Positions 13,226 through 25,456 of a stretch of DNA of 64,000 nt are shown one piece after another (position 1 is the stretch's first letter; every line of letters starts with the position of its first letter). The notes under the pieces are model-generated. The model was not told where the DNA came from, made no database searches, and saw nothing but the letters and a program-made list of their open reading frames with translations. This stretch comes from Circinella umbellata (Eukaryota > Mucoromycota > Mucoromycetes > Mucorales > Lichtheimiaceae), in NCBI GenBank assembly GCA_025093555.1, contig JAIWNF010000004.1, positions 186,001-250,000 on the forward strand. Reading direction: 5' to 3'. Made by a program: the position numbers and the translations under genes.

Positions 13226-14867
13226 GGGTGATAACAACACTACTTTTATTCATAAGAATAAATAAAAATACCATTGTCATCTAGGTCAGTTAGAGTCATA
13301 ACCCGGACTATAGGGTGATAACAACACTACTTTTATTCATAGAAATAAATAAAAATACCATTGCCATCTAGGTCAGTTAGAGTCATAACCCGGACTAAAG
13401 GGTGATAACAACACTACTTTTATTCATAGAAATAAATAAAAATACCATTGTCATCTAGGTCAGTTAGAGTCATAACCCGGACTATAGGGTGATAACAACA
13501 CTACTTTTATTCATAGAAATAAATAAAAATACCATTGCCATCTAGGTCAGTTAGAGTCATAACCCGGACTAAAGGGTGATAACAACACTACTTTTATTCA
13601 TAGAAATAAATAAAAATACCATTGCCATCTAGGTCAGTTAGAGTCATAACCCGGACTATAGGGTGATAACAACACTACTTTTATTCATAAGAATAAATAG
13701 AAATACCATTGTCATCTAGGTCAGTTAGAGTCATAACCCGGACTAAAGGGTGATAACAACACTACTTTTATTCATAGAAATGAATAAAAATACCATTGCC
13801 ATCTAGGTCAGTTAGAGTCATAACCCGGACTAAAGGGTGATAACAACACTACTTTTATTCATAGAAATGAATAGAAATACCATTGTCATCTAGGTCAGTT
13901 AGAGTCATAACCCGGACTAAAGGGTGATAACAACACTACTTTTATTCATAGAAATAAATAAAAGTACCATTGTCATCTAGGTCAGTTAGAGTCATAACCC
14001 GGACTATAGGGTGATAACAACACTACTTTTATTCATAAGAATAAATAGAAATACCATTGTCATCTAGGTCAGTTAGAGTCATAACCCGGACTAAAGGGTG
14101 ATAACAACACTACTTTTATTCATAGAAATGAATAAAAATACCATTGTCATCTAGGTCAGTTAGAGTCATAACCCGGACTATAGGGTGATAACAACACTAC
14201 TTTTATTTATAAAAATAAATAGAAATACCATTGTCATCTAGGTCAGTTAGAGTCATAACCCGGACTATAGGGTGATAACAACACTACTTTTATTTATAAA
14301 AATAAATAGAAATACCATTGTCATCTAGGTCAGTTAGAGTCATAACCCGGACTACAGGGTGATAACAACACTACTTTTATTCATAAGAATAAATAAAAAT
14401 ACCATTGTCATCTAGGTCAGTTAGAGTCATAACCCGGACTATAGGGTGATAACAACACTACTTTTATTCATAGAAATAAATAAAAATACCATTGCCATCT
14501 AGGTCAGTTAGAGTCATAACCCGGACTAAAGGGTGATAACAACACTACTTTTATTCATAGAAATAAATAAAAATACCATTGTCATCTAGGTCAGTTAGAG
14601 TCATAACCCGGACTATAGGGTGATAACAACACTACTTTTATTCATAGAAATAAATAAAAATACCATTGCCATCTAGGTCAGTTAGAGTCATAACCCGGAC
14701 TAAAGGGTGATAACAACACTACTTTTATTCATAGAAATAAATAAAAATACCATTGCCATCTAGGTCAGTTAGAGTCATAACCCGGACTAAAGGGTGATAA
14801 CAACACTACTTTTATTCATAGAAATAAATAAAAGTACCATTGTCATCTAGGTCAGTTAGAGTCATAA
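13226..14867. repeat. Satellite: 19 tandem units of exactly 87 bp
   Basis: The word GGGTGATAACAACAC recurs at 13226, 13313, 13400 and so on to 14792, always 87 bp apart, giving 19 units with no length change; the last lacks its final bases. Units differ only by substitutions at a few sites (gtcatc/gccatc, ctata/ctaaa, and a TTTATTC...GAATAAA centre). Many variants at that centre still leave an inverted repeat. There is no open frame through the array. Satellite is the plain reading; function is unknown. Confidence 0.95.
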
Positions 14868-17800
14868 TCAAGTGAATGCGGAAAAACCAAACAGATCAAA
14901 AGTTACAAGTAACTGTTAAAAAAAAAGAAGAGTATTAGCCACTGCAATTTTTTGTGTTAACATCTTCTTTCAGTTATCATCTTTTTACATTTCTTTTTAC
15001 CCTTTATTCTTCCCTATCACAAAAAAAAAAGGTAGTTCTCACTGCGCTTCATTTTTTTTGTATTATTGATATAAAAGAATAGAGGGTATAAAGGAATATA
15101 CATAACAAAATAATGTGAAGAGTATTACTTACCGCATCTTTTTGATTGTTAGGAAGAAAGAAAGACAAGTACAAAAAATAAAATTCTTGATAGATTTTTA
15201 TGAAAAACTGTAATCCGCAGCAATCCACACATACGGGAAAATCTGGGAAAAAACGGAAAAAAGTACAGTAACAATGGGCGATTGATCTATATAAGGTAAA
15301 CACGTGAGACTAAACGGCACGGGGTCAAAAAAAAAAAAGAATCAGTATCTGTAAAAACTATACATTATAACATTCCATGTCAAAGCAAGATTAGAATGTG
15401 AGATTCCATTACCATGACAAATGTTGCTTAACAACATTTTTTTTATTATTTTGTTAACGAACACACCTTTTTTTTTTATCTAGTCATAGTAGTATATCGC
15501 GAAAAGAGAAAAAAAAAAAAGTGTGGACGAAAAGGGATCATACCCAAAATGGGAAACGGATCCGCTTTTCTTTTTTTTCCAAAAACACGGAACCCTTTCC
15601 GGTTGTTTTTAAAATACATGAAAAAAAAAAGGACTACATATCAAAAGTTCAAATCATTAAAAACAAGTAATATTCCTAATCTTTTTTACGAAAACTAACG
15701 AAGATTCCACTAGTGATTGTGGTAAAGAAAAAAAAGAGAGAAGGGGAAAAGGGTTCGCATTACGTGAATAAAGTAAAAAGTGAAGGGATCATAAAGTTGA
15801 AGGGGTGTCATTTTTTAATTCTGCAACAAAAAAAAAAAAAGATTCCTGTGATCACTTTTAATTTCTGCAAGTTCTTCCGTATACTTTGGATGATGGGTGT
15901 GGTATCATAATTATTATTGTCACAGTATTTTGAAAGAGAGATACAAGATAATCTTTTTGTACATGTATACTGATGCTCACGGTATTGGGACTTTTAGGTG
16001 ACGATTTTGACAAGTCGCTGTATTCAGCCATAAAAGTCCCTTTGTATCTTTGGATAATATAAAGAATTCTGTCGCAGGTAGGCGCGACCAAGAACATTAC
16101 ATTTATGCTTAATAATATTTTATCAATACTATGATTTCTGTATATATATTTTTTTTAATCGTACGTAATTATTATTTATCTTTCATACGTAATAATAGTT
16201 AATTTATTTAATTAATCAGAGATAAATTCTCAAGTCATCAAATCTTTTGGACGCTATCGCGGTTTTTCACTTCTCTTTTATTTATTGTACAAAAAATATT
16301 TTACGTACAATCAAATTACATTATCATATCTATATAATAGGAAATGTTTATGTAACCTAGTATACGTATAATCCAAAACGGAAACTTTTCTATTACCAAT
16401 TGCCATGTCAACATCTAATTGGGCAATATGGTTACATAAAAGATCAGAAGAAACACACCTGCTGATGCTTATAGTCTAATATACAAGAGATGAAAAACAA
16501 CAATAATTGTCCCTGATTTTCTTTTCTTCCAGACTCCTGTTTTCTTAAATTTTTAATACTTCTCGTAATTTAGATACAATCAAAAATCTACAGGTGACCG
16601 GATGGGCACTTTTTCTTTCTAATTGCCTAAATAGAATGGTATAACTATATTTTATTTTTATATCTTTTTGAAGAAAATGACTACAGTAAAAAAAAAAAGC
16701 AAGCTATAAGGACAATGTCAGCATTATTGACTACAGCTCATTATATTTCAATCATATAATACATAGTAGTAAACACATCGTGATACTGGTAGATCAGGGC
16801 GAAAATAATAAAAGCATTTTTTTAATTATTTATTGTCACTGTCAACGAACACTCACACCCACCACCAATTCCAATTATATTTTTGGTTCGAATAAAGGAG
16901 CCACCACTGATAACATTACCAACTGGTTATATAATTTATATTTTTTCGCTTCTTTCGATGCACCAATTTTGTTGTTCTTTTGACTAAATAGATCAGCCCC
17001 TTGTTCTCAGTATAACAAAGGTCATCAATAGCGCTCCCAGTTTTTTTTCTTCCTCCATAGTATTTATCCACATATGTAAGCGATGACACCTGGTACCTAG
17101 AGAGCGGAAGCCGTAAAAAATAAAGCGATGTAAGAGAGAGTATTTTAACCACTATTTGTGTCCATAATAACATGGTCAAATATCAATAGTGTTTTCACAT
17201 TTTCTTTATGAAAAGGTTGGCTTGACCTTGTATTCTTTTTTAAAAAAAAATTAGGCAACGCTTCCATGGATAGTATTGGTACGCTTTTAATGCTTTAAAT
17301 TTAATTAACTCCATTTCAAATGGAGCTTTTATTGACTACTGTGGAAATTGAGGAGGAAATAAATTCATGTTTGCTGTAGTACAAGATGAGAGTAACGTCA
17401 TTTACTTATTCTTTTTTATTATTATTTCATTAGACAAAAAAAAAGGTTTATGAGTTACTTTGACGTGCTACGTTGAGCGTAATTATGATAAAGAGAACAT
17501 TATTATTAATAGGCTATAATTATGGACACAGTATTTATAAACGATAATAAAATGAATTACATTTTATGTAGCTTGTAATTTCGTACGTAGAATATATAAG
17601 TATTTCTTTTGTTCAAGACGCCATTATTTCTTTTTGTCAAGATAGGGATTACAGTACGTATCTATTTTTTTTATTGAAAATTGTTATATAATTAATGATT
17701 TGACTGTTTACATGATTCAGTCAGTGGTGTTTTTTTTTTATATTTTTAAGCATTTAATACATACGGGTTATTTTACGTTAGCTAAACCACTATCTTTTCC

Positions 17801-18814
17801 GTCCCCCTCTCTGTTCATTACCTGATGTAAGAAAATGTTTCTGATTACCATTGGTAATATTCAACCGATAAAGCACTTCCCTTCATAAATGTTATCGAGA
17901 TATTAACATAAAAAACAGAAGATATTTGTTTTCTATACAAAGTCAGATTTTACAATGAAATCAATTTTATACACATAATATATGTTAGAAGAATATAAAT
18001 AACATAATAGGACATGTGTTTTCAACGGCAGGATATTAAATTACGTATAACAAAAAGAAAAGTATTCATTTTTCTATATAAGTTACCGGTTTGTATTATT
18101 TAAAAATTAATCGTCTATATGTATTTGTAACTGACATATTATGCAAAAATCAAATATATTCATGCAAAAGTCAGTATGAGAACGTGTAATTGGTTGGTTG
18201 AGGTTGCACAAGTTCATTATGTATGTGCATGTTCGACTTGCACAATAATCGTGTGAAAAATCTTTATTTGTAGAATGTCACAGATCGTTCAAAGTATGTT
18301 ATATTGATGAAAAAGAAATTTACAATTTACAATATACTTGATAGGAGGGGGCGCTTGAATACAACCTATCCTTCTCTGATAAAATGTGTAAGTCGCACCA
18401 TGCATATGTAAACAGTATCGTCATTAATTGATGTTTACGTGACTTCTTGGGGTAGTTCATGTGATGAGGAACTTTTCACACAAATATGCACATTTCTTCA
18501 CTTTAATTCTTTTTGTCTTGTTTATATATATATGATACTACTTTATATCCTAGATAACATTATAATATAATATCTCTGAATCTCGGATATGTTGCACTGA
18601 AATTAATATTAAAAATAGCTAAAACTATAAAATCTATCAACAGGGTATTCTTGTATTGTAGGCTTATGAATTTGATCGACAGAACTAGAAAGTTTTATTA
18701 TATAAATATATAGTCATGCTGTTCTGATGTTAATTATAAAGTCAGACCATATTCTATTGAACTATGACTTCATCCTTCTTGAGTGTCATTTTTTTAATTT
18801 TTCTTATTATTATG
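14868..18814. other. Intergenic, no supported gene
   Basis: Nearly 4 kb of AT-rich sequence. ORFs of 60-87 codons occur on both strands but none has a domain, a good start context or a plausible splice partner. Poly-A/T tracts are frequent. I cannot support a gene, RNA or element. Confidence 0.5.
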
Positions 18815-19495
18815 CACCACGGCTAAAATGAGTAGTAGAAATGAATGGATTTCCATGAATCTGCATGATAACTATTGACATGAAATTCTATGAAATGTGT
18901 CAGTTCATGGAGATCCATAGATCTATGCAAAGTCATAGATATTCAGTCATATCCATTACCTATTTATAAGCAGATTCATTCCTAGTTTCTAAATGATATA
19001 TATTTTACTTTATGAGCATATACATTATACTGCAGATATAACATGGTTGAGACCACTTCTACTATATTATGATAGGCACTTTGAATAATAAAATTTTCTT
19101 TTTGTGGGTCATTAACTATGTGAGATAATGAGAAAAGTAGTAAAAGAAGTGCGTGGGAATACTACTTCTCGTCAAACGGTCATGGGTTCACGAAGTATAA
19201 GTATGCAATTTCATAGATTATCACTCATATTCACAAAGCATGCATTTTCATTCATATTCATAGGTATTTTTTCATAGATATTTGTTCAGTTTTATGCAAA
19301 TTCATAAATCATTCAGAGTCATACATTGTCACTCAGATTCATTAATTTTTGTAATAGAGATTCATGGATTTATTTCCATGAAGATGAATAATTGTCTTTT
19401 TTCATGCATATTCATAGAGAAGCATGGCATTTCATAACCTATAAATTCATATTCATGGAGAATTAGGTAATTGCATGCAATTTTTAGCCGTGGTG
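18815..19495. mobile_element. Short inverted-repeat element full of TTCAT(A/G) motifs
   Basis: The ends are perfect 14-bp inverted repeats: CACCACGGCTAAAA at 18815-18828 and its complement at 19482-19495. ATG stands directly outside both ends and may be a 3-bp target duplication. The 681-bp body has no ORF but is packed with short variants of TTCATAGAT/ATCTATGAA in both orientations. This is a MITE-like structure; the superfamily is not recognised. Confidence 0.65.
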
Positions 19496-19615
19496 ATGTG
19501 TGTGTGTGTGATTATTATGTTTGCGCGGTTGTGTGTGTCACAATCATCTGTACGACATAAAAGAGAAACGTACTAAAAAAACGCCAAGCTTTCCTTTTTG
19601 TTTTTTTCTTTCTCT

Positions 19616-22600
19616 TACAGTGATTTGCGTTTAAAAATATAAATTTTGGAGGAACGAAATCCATTTTTTGGTTATCACCAATGAAATTTTTCGTTCATTA
19701 GTAAAATTCTTGGAAGGTCAGTATAATTTTTGTTGGATGAGTGTAATTTTCCATTATCCAGTATAATAGTCAGGAACTCATTCCAAAAAAAAAAAAAACA
19801 ATCAGTTATAGAAAACAAGTTTGTATATACGATAAAGGTTTATTATAAAAAAACAGCTATATTCTCTCCATATTAATACACTTACGTATTGTGGATAGAT
19901 ATAGGAAGATGGGGACCAAAGGTTTGTACGTCGTTGGTATAATATATATGTTTGTACTCTTCAAATGATAGTTTCCTTTTTTTTTCTTTTCTTATGATCA
20001 GTTTCAAACACATATATAACATGGATATATATATATATAAAATGTTTTTTATTATTGTTGTCAGAACCCAATAATTCGGGCGCACCATAGCCATTCTTAT
20101 AAACAAAAATTATTATATATCGTCATGGTAAAGGAATGGTAATACTTGACATAGAAAACCAACTGTGTGTGAGTAAAACCCACCAACAAGCCAAAGCTGC
20201 GTTTCGTCGTATTTATGGCAGTTCAGTTTCTGACAAGTTTTTAGGTCGTAAAAACGAATCAATTCGAGCAAGAAGTTGAATTAATTCGATCATCCATTTA
20301 CAAGGATTTTAAAAAGCATGAAAATTATCATCATTTGTTTATTGGTATGTGTTCGATAGTAAGATAATTCTGCTGGATGATACGATGTGAGGGATAAAAA
20401 TATAGTTTTTTTTGGATACTAAGTGAAATATACCTTGAATAAATGAATATGCCTTACTACTACAAGATACGCATTTAGAGACTTGTAATGTTTTTTATTT
20501 TATTTTATATATTTTTTTAATTAATAAATGGAAAGCATTTTCCTTTAAATGTGTATTGTCGTTGTCATATTGCTGAAGTAATAAATTTTGGAGCAACCTT
20601 ATACTGTGACAAGCTTGTAATTATATGTACCACGATTGGACTATTATTCAAGAAGTTCAAGATTGCATCCACACTTTCAAATCATTCATTCATCCATCCA
20701 AATATCGTTCATTCGACAATGCTCCTAGTGCGGATCCCATATTCCGGAATTCCTATTGACTGAAAAACTCACTGGACATTGAAGGTCCGTCTTCGTAAAA
20801 AAAAAAAGTCGTGTCAAAGTACTTCAACCCTTCTTAGTTCTTTTCACAATGGAAAATCAACTAACAACATTCACTTGGTAAGTCTTGTTTTAAGCTTTTC
20901 TTTTGTTTGTATCTAGATAAGAAAACAAGAATTGTTATTTATACTCGTTTTGTTCCTTTTATTTTTATATAATTTCATATAGGCCTGCGACCACATGGTT
21001 AGAGGGAAACTTTACGAGTAACAATGGGCTTCCTGGTTTCTTTCAACGAGGTGGCTATGATCATGCAAACAAGGCAGTCGGCGAATTGGAGTACAAACAT
21101 GCTCTTTTCTTGGCAACGTTGTCCAACAATTCTCTATATGCAAAATGGGCAAGTAATATCATTGGCAAAGAGTACAGCGTAAGTGATTTTTTCTTTTCTT
21201 TTCTTTTCTTTTCCTTCAACTCACATATATTCATACATATTTGTAGGTGTTGAATAACATGAGCATGAAAAGCTATTGGTCAAATGTCCTTGCAACAGAA
21301 GTACGACAAAATCAATTAGATGACTATTCTCTTCCATCATTACAACCATTAACAACAGCCATACCCGCATCATCAACAGCAGCTATATCCTCATCATCAA
21401 GAAAAAGAAACCACGATGAAGAAAGGGAGATGGAGCAAACGGCAACACGCCCACGTTATTCTTTTGAAGAAGTGGATGAATTTTATATTCCGGGTTTGAA
21501 CATGTCGATTGGCACATTTATTGGAACCGCTGCTCGCAATGCAAGATCAGTTGAAGAACGTAAACAAACGTATTTCAAAGTATTAGGAATGAATGGTATT
21601 CTTGATGTCAATGATTGCTCAACTGGGAGTCAACTTGAAGCAGCAATGAAACAAATCAACGACGATCGACTCACCCAGAATAATGATAATCAGTTCGATC
21701 ATGAATCAAGCCATCAACCTATTATAATGGAAATTATGAAGAATTTGGTCGCTCATCTGAAAACGTCAACAAATGTAGCAGAATCACCTGTGGCGGTACA
21801 ATTTGAACAACTTATCAAAGATAACGAACTCGACCGAAAAGAAAAAGAAAAAAAGCAATTGCGTACATGGCAACGAATAGTAAGAAAGAACAAAATAAAA
21901 GGTGACAAGTACGAACGATATATGTCTTTATATTTGGATGTCATTAAGGTTCACTTATATGGATCCAGCATATTCGACGATTCATCATTCAACTCAGAAC
22001 AAGATTATGTTATAAAGATCTGGTCGAATTTGGTGGAAGCTATCTTTCGTGAAACTGGTATTGTTCCGCATTGGGATGATACAGTGTCTGGTACCGTCTT
22101 GACATATGGGTTGACAATAAAATTGGATTTGCGTTTATTGGACATCATCAACAAATCATCCCCGGATTATGCAATCGGTGAATTCGCCAAGGATGTTTAC
22201 TCCCATAAATATTACAAGGACAAAACGAAGGCTGTGTTAGGCACCAAGGCACGCTTGAACCACTTGCTTAATTGTAACAAAATTCCTTTGAATCAAGTTG
22301 CCAATATTCGATACCCATTTTTACTTGTTGTTGGATTCCAAGTCAAGGCATATACCTTACGTCTGGTGGGCCCCGGTCTATATATTCTAGAAAGTGAAGG
22401 CACAGCAGCTTATCCAACAACACTAAGCGAAATTAAAAATGGAGGTATCAAGAACGTGATCAATCTATTGGATAAATTCAAGGATTTGTGCCTGGTTATA
22501 AAAAGCTATCAAGATGAAAAAAATGATGCACACAAGACAAACAAACGAAAGACTATGGATGGAATAACCGATGATAACAATGGTACTTCAAGATACGAGC

Positions 22601-22751
22601 CAAGTTCAAGTTCACCCAATGTTTCCAATCCTACAGCAGTGCAATGGACCCGAGATCTATGGAAACCAAAATAATGCATCCTGGTTTTTCATTTTATTAA
22701 TCCTTTTTATTAGTACTTTTTATTTTACCTCCTCCAGCACCAACATTTTCT
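19616..22751. repeat. Left arm of a 14-kb inverted repeat (3.1 kb, TA-bounded)
   Basis: This arm is the near-identical reverse complement of 30461-33617. The outer edge starts TA then CAGTGATTTGCGTTT, mirrored at 33617; the base outside no longer matches. The inner edge is at ACATTTTCT, after which the two sides differ. The arm carries 1.2 kb of upstream sequence plus one complete gene. The main length change is 24 bp inside the gene. A TA outside a CAGTG-type end resembles Tc1/mariner insertion sites. Confidence 0.9.
20849..22674 (+). CDS. Unrecognised 550-aa protein, copy A of a duplicated gene
   Basis: I do not recognise the family with certainty. Exons 20849-20877, 20983-21178 and 21247-22674 join in frame to 550 aa. 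Exon 3 alone could be misread as starting at GTG 21247, but the two upstream exons have good splice sites and are kept in the second copy. Residues about 1-75 are WLEGNF...GFFQRGGYDHANKAVGE-like, followed by an S/A/T linker with the basic patch SRKRNHDEE. The globular C-terminal half contains KIWSNLVEAIF, then KLDLRLLD and YAIGEFAK, KYYKDKTKAVLG and LRLVGPGLYILES. The spacing of D-x-R and E-x-x-K recalls, weakly, a nuclease-like fold found in expanded Mucorales families; that is inference only. There is no signal peptide or membrane segment. A mirrored copy lies at 30536-32385. Confidence 0.8.
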
Positions 22752-23911
22752 GTATGATATCCACAAATCCATCATTGACAAAACAAAAGATCTTCACACA
22801 CAAACCAACCCTCCACACCTTTTCCTCCTCATATTCTCAAGATGTCATACCATCACACACATAAAACACAGATAAACAAAATTATTACGTACAAATATAT
22901 ATTTTTCTTTCTGGCAGCGACACTTCACAGGCATACTCCATCATCCTTTTTTCTTTTTGTTATTGATTATTATTCTCTATTGTATCACATTCATCTTATA
23001 TCCTCTATTTGTAAAATTTCGACAAAACCTTCCATTTTTTTTTTCGCATTAAAAGTTTTCTATTGTTCCAACTAACAAACGTATTCTTATCGATAATATA
23101 AACAATAAAAAAACCTGTGTACAAATTAATTCATCTAGCTTAACGATAACAACAATGCTATTCAGATAGCACAACCATTATCACTTGTAATGATAATACA
23201 AGGCATTCAGATCTTCTGCGCGTTGTTAATGATTTTCTTTTTATGTATCATTTGATCTTCTGTTGTTTTACCATAAATAATGTTTTATTGTTACGTTCCT
23301 AGTTAGCAAGGGCCCAAGAATATAACGTGAAAGAAAAGAAATAAAAAGAAAAGGGATTTTAATATCTTAAGGAAAGACAATAAAGAATGTTTTATACTGT
23401 AAAGTCTTATACGAAAGAGGATCTGTTATAACAATTGAAGATATGCAGTGGGAGTTCAGACTTCCGGACTTATGATATGCCGAAACCACTTAAAGATAAT
23501 AAAAACCAAACAAAAGTAATTGTTAATAAAATAACTGAAACTGAACTTGATTCTTTATTCCAATAAAAATTGGAGGGTATTTATATGTTTACTAATCTAA
23601 TACTAAACTAAAGCTAAAAGTGTAAAACAGGTTAGTGATATTGCTGAAGAGAAATGGAAAAGAGGAAATGGGAATTGTGAGAATCCCATAAGCACTAAAT
23701 ATAAACCAATAATAATTCTGTAAGAAAATAAAGGGTTAGAATATACGCAGCATGTGTAACTAATGGTGTTTTGTTATAAACTGCTATATGATCATTTATT
23801 GATCTAAAAAATCAATGGGTAGGAGTGTAACATTATATAAACAATATTAATAACATAGTTTTTATGCAAACTAAAGCATCACCCTTTTCTCCGTTTTCTT
23901 TTCTTGAGTTG

Positions 23912-23948
<37 letters not shown>

Positions 23949-25152
23949 GGTGTTATATAGACATACTGTTAAGTTTTTCTTCTTTTTTTGTTGTATTCTT
24001 TCTATATCATATAAATATAGGTAAATTATAAAACTAATAGCTATCGATGGCGTGTTTGGTTTGTATAGAAGACATTCAGAGTTTGTTTTTTTAATGCTTG
24101 CGATATATGGATAGGAAATAAGGTAAGAATAGAGTAGATTAAAAGAAATAGAGTATGTAGAATTGATAACAATAGAAAGTCTTGTGAGAATCTTATACGT
24201 CTTTTATTATGGAATAAAAAGAATGAATAATTGAATCAATCAGAATTGTCAAGTTTACGAGTTGGTCTTTATATATGTTTTTGGATATATATTTCCTATT
24301 CATGATGGATGTTATTGTATCGTTGATATTATGAATAAATAAATAGATATATGATATTTGTTATTAAGTATATAATCATAAGGTGATCCTCTATGATTAT
24401 GGATATGATTATATTTACGATTTGTAATTATTATTTATACGATAAAATATTCTTATTTATAAAACAACCGAAGTTGTTTGTTATTAAGCTTCTTGTTTGT
24501 CAGTTATTATTTTAATTATTATTATGCAATGATCGGTAAGTAGTGGGTATACCACAATGGTAAAGTTGCCCTATTATTTTATATTATATTACATATCCCC
24601 AAAACTCCATCATTAAAACGTCCATGAAAGAAGATAGGCGATGTACTATAAGGTTAATGTCAAACATTTTATAATTATTATTAGTTCAAATTATTTTTCT
24701 AAAAATTACTTACTATGTATATGTCACTATCATTTTTATTTTATAGTAGAGAATGCAATAACAAATACGTAATGATAGAATGTAATATATAAAGCCGATT
24801 TTGTTGCCATACCGTTTAGTAATAGAGAGTATAAATAGTAGTTTATATAAAACATTTGATTAGTATTACCAGAAATTAAAAATAAAACTATTTTTTGATC
24901 ATTTACTGTCCAATAATCATAATGTTTTGTAAGATGATTCAGCTACTTATATTTTATGTATCAATGATGGTTCGATGTTTACTCCATATTCACCAATGAT
25001 GCTTAGTATAATCACCATGTACTACATTCAAAAACATATACCACTATAAACTACCATGCAGATATACAAAAATATTCAAAACAAAATTCTGTACAGTACC
25101 TGGGCTGTATACCTTGGAGGACATTCTTGTATATAAATATATTTGTATATTT
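22752..25152. other. Spacer of the inverted structure, left part
   Basis: About 2.4 kb between the left arm and the fold-back element. It is AT-rich with no credible ORF. A (TC)n microsatellite fills about 23915-23946. Confidence 0.55.
23915..23946. repeat. (TC)n microsatellite
   Basis: An uninterrupted TC dinucleotide run of about 32 bp inside the spacer of the inverted structure. Confidence 0.95.
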
Positions 25153-25290
25153 TTCGAATGGGAATTACTGCAGGCACGACATTCACTTTCCATATAGGGT
25201 CCGCCGGGACATGGCATTTTGTGAGAGTTGTCGTGTCCCGGCGGACCATATATGGAAAATGAGTCGTGCCCGCAGTAATTCCCTTTCGAA
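25153..25290. mobile_element. 138-bp fold-back (palindromic) element
   Basis: Two arms of about 58 nt (25153-25211 and about 25232-25290) are inverted complements with few mismatches. Both begin with TTCGAA, then GGGAATTACTGC, GGCACGAC and GGTCCGCCGGGACA. Only about 20 nt separate the arms. The GC-rich inner arms contrast with the AT-rich surroundings. It carries no gene; a MITE or fold-back element is likely, and a transcript would form a long hairpin. Confidence 0.7.
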
Positions 25291-25456
25291 TAATATTTTT
25301 CTGTAACGTGGGTGATAGTGTAATGCAAACTTATCTACATCAATGAACGGAGGGGGCGCGTTGCTATGTAACATTTCATATAATAATAATAATGTAAGAC
25401 GATGACGAAATTCTAAAGATATTTGCTATATAGAAAGCTTCAAAATAATACGTCAC

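Noticed and set aside
13226..14867. CRISPR array
   Set aside because: The units are contiguous 87-bp copies without unique spacers, in a eukaryotic setting.
16880..16900. tRNA T-arm-like GGTTCGAAT
   Set aside because: No acceptor stem or other tRNA arms can be folded around it.
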